A stretch of 64,000 nucleotides of DNA. Source: Sipunculus nudus. Lineage: Eukaryota; Annelida; Sipuncula; Golfingiida; Sipunculidae. The stretch lies in the NCBI GenBank assembly GCA_026874595.1, contig CM049314.1:61483300-61547299 (forward strand). Reading direction: 5' to 3'. Below, piece after piece: positions 53,501 through 57,100 of the stretch. The position numbers and the translations under genes were made by a program. The notes under the pieces were generated by a model. It was not told the DNA's origin. It was given only the letters and a program-made list of their open reading frames with translations, and made no database searches. Numbering within the stretch: the stretch's first letter is position 1; each line of letters starts with the position of its first letter.

Positions 53501-54099
53501 TTTTTAGCATTTGCTAATTTCTCATTAACAAATATAGTTTCGGGACATGAAATGCGACATTTTTTGTAGAAATACCCATATGCTTTTCAGGTGCCTATTA
53601 TTATTTTATGAATTTCCCTATCTATAAAAGGATATCATTTTACAATTCATTAAATTCTTGGAAAATGACAATTCTTGTTGATCCCAGGAAATCCCAGAAT
53701 TCTCATTTGTCCTAGGAAAAAATGATATTCAAGTGATATTATGAAATGATTCTTGTTTTCTGGAGGAGAAAGAATTCTCATTCTTCCCAGGAGGATTCTG
53801 GATCTCCCCAGATTCTCATTCACCTCAACATATATATTGTATATACATATATATATATATATATATATCATGTATAAGGAATCAAACGATTGTAAGCATC
53901 GTGTTTACTAATCAGTTTCGTACCGTTGTACGGCACTCATCAGAACGATATGAATGAAGGGGTTGTACATTGAACAACTGGTTGTTCACTGGAGCGTGTT
54001 TGTGGTTATTACATGATATACATGATATATATTGATACGCTCTGGTTATACCATAGAGCACTTTGCCTTCAGTGCATTGCCAACAGCCTAGAAAGAACA

Positions 54100-54184
<85 letters not shown>

Positions 54185-57100
54185 TGGGTATATTCATAGT
54201 TGAACAGTATATACTGAGGTGTAGTATATTAAATCTGATGGTATCATTGTTTTGAAGCACGATTGTTGTCTGTGGTTTGTTTGATGCATCCAAGGGTTTT
54301 AACAGACTGTGTGGTTGTGGTTTTGATGCTCAATACAATGGTAAATAGACCGTTTTGATGCTCAATACAATGGTAAATAGACCGTTTTGATGCTCAATAC
54401 AATGGTAAATAGACTGTTATACTTGTTACAGGATGTTTATGGATATCCATGCATCAGGAATGAAACATGAATATAGTTATGATGATAAAATCTGTATCTA
54501 CTTTCTTTATTATCACTCAATTTTTGATAAGTCCAAACATAACATCCAAAGTATAAAAAATATAACACACAAAGCGTAGTTATTTTATTAATTTAATTTA
54601 AAATTAATTTTCATTCCTAGCTTAAAATGAAACATGAATTTAGCAATAATGATAATATCTGTATCTACTTTCTTTATTATCACTTACATTTTTTTATGAA
54701 TCATTCATATCATGCAAAGTTCAGTTGATTCATTATTATACTTTAATATAGTATTTATCATTCATAACTTATTATTTTAAATAATCATTTTCATGTCCAA
54801 AATTTGAATTTTGAATTTTTTTCAGATAGACTTATCTGATGTTTTGGCAGGCCATGTTGCCAGTTGTAAATTTTATACTATTGAGAACTTTTACATACAT
54901 GAGTCCTAACTTGAAAACTAAGATACTAAAGCATATCTGAAAACATTATGAATTATTTTCATTGCATTGTGCCCAAAATATGATAGGACTATAATTATAT
55001 TAAATATATATATTATGGATTAAATTAGATCCTAAAATATATTTTTACTGCCAAAGGTAAAAAACTAGCTTTTCAGGACATAATTTTTTTAAAGATAAAT
55101 GGATATTGACTTTCATTCCTTTATTTGAATCAATCAAGATTTGATAATAACAATTACATGTCAGATTGATATTGCATTTTCACTGAGACATTTGATATAT
55201 TAGGACTTCATCAGTTCTCAGAAAAGAAAAGATCACTTTTATTTCCCTAATATATCACATTTTCTCTAATTCCAGAAGTTATGGTGACTTTCATTAGCTT
55301 ACACAACAAATCACCAGACACATAAGTCAAGTCTGCAGTAAACCTTTCAGTCATTTGGTTCTCAGTATTAATTACAAATCAGTATGCTTGCATGAATCCC
55401 GCCTGTTAAGTTAAGATTAAATACATCACAATTTTTAATGACTGGACATTATTAATAATTAATTAACAGACATCTATGTTAAAGATTCCATAGAAACTTA
55501 TTAATTAACTTTGTCAATGCAAGGAGGAATTGTTTATTTCTTATTCAATGATTTGATTTGCTGTAAGGTTTTTTTGACAGATCCTCATTAAATATGGCAG
55601 GTGATTGATCCTAGTGATAATTACAATAGTTATAACCCACCTCAGGGGAGTAGAGGATAAAATATCAGCTCCTTTGATCTATCTGTGAGTCAGGCTGTAC
55701 TGTCTGTTAGAAAAATTATATGAGACATGGTAACAAAAAAAAGCTGTTACTCATATCTAGTTTCTAATTAAAAGAGCATTTGTATCCCATGTTTCCTGTC
55801 ATCTAATTAGGTTTTGGGCGCATTTGGTTGAATTTTTTATTTTTGGACATTTCATAATGGACACCATGCCTAAACTAGATCCTTTTAACCAATTTCGAGT
55901 AACCTTTTCCTTTTTTCACCTGATCAGGTGTGTGGTCTTGCTTGATTAAATTAAGATTTATTTTGACAATTCTAATTTAGACTTCAGTGTTTTTTTAGCT
56001 CAGCTGACTTTCAGTCATGCTGGGCTATAGCGATGGGTCTTTGTCCGTCGTCCTTCCGTCTGTCCGTCCGGCCAGCCATCCGGACGTTAGCAGGGCACAA
56101 ATCGTAACCGTAGGGCCATGAACCCTATGCAGTCTTAGAGGTTCTAAAAAGATCTCCTTGCAAACCTGAAATTAGGTCACTGTGACCTATATTCTCGAAG
56201 TTATGGGGTGTGTTTGCACCCCCCAGAAATAATCCTTTTAGCCAAAATTTTCATCCCAAACCTTCCATCTTTCACATACAGCTCACCTACCAACAGGGGA
56301 AGAACCATAATTATTTTGAGGTCACAAGGTCAAAGGTCAAAGTCACAGAACCAACTTCTTTGAAAAGCCTGTGGATGCATTTTAAGCCAAACCTTTCATC
56401 CCAATTCTTTGATCTTTCACATATAGCTCACCTACTAAGTGGGAGAAGAATCCTATAAATGTTGAGGTAACAAGGTCAAAGGTCAGGGTCACAGGATCCA
56501 CTTCTTTGAAAAGGTTGTGGACACATTTCCAGCTAGACCTTTCAGATATTTGTTTCTGATAATTTAAATTAAAATTTATCTTGTTTCTACTAAACAATTT
56601 GTTATCTCTTATCTTTATATAAAATATACCTCTATATATATGCACACTTGGCCTATCTGTTGATCGAGTTCACACCTACAAAAAGTTCCTGAGCCAAACT
56701 TTTTTTTAAATAACTTTTTTGCTGAAGGTAATGCTAGCTTAACTAAGTATATGTACATCTGCAGATTTCCATTCCGCTTTCGGACTGGAATGGTTTCAGA
56801 CTGTGTGACAGGGCAGTATCACATGCTTCCTCTCATTGTATATCCTGGAGTTAACCCTGGGTGTGTAATCATCCCCATTGCTGGGTCATACAACCAGTGA
56901 AACATGGCCATTGAGCATGGCCTTCCCATTGAGCCTGCAGAGCACTCACTCTGGGTGGGAGCCGACTGTGAAAAACCTCACCGCCTCGGCTGAGATTCGA
57001 ACTCACAATCTCTGAGCCGGCATTGAGTCCTGTGCTCTACCCCTGAGCCACAGAAGCCAGTTGTTCCTGAGCCAAACTTTACCTTGCAAAAGCATACTCC

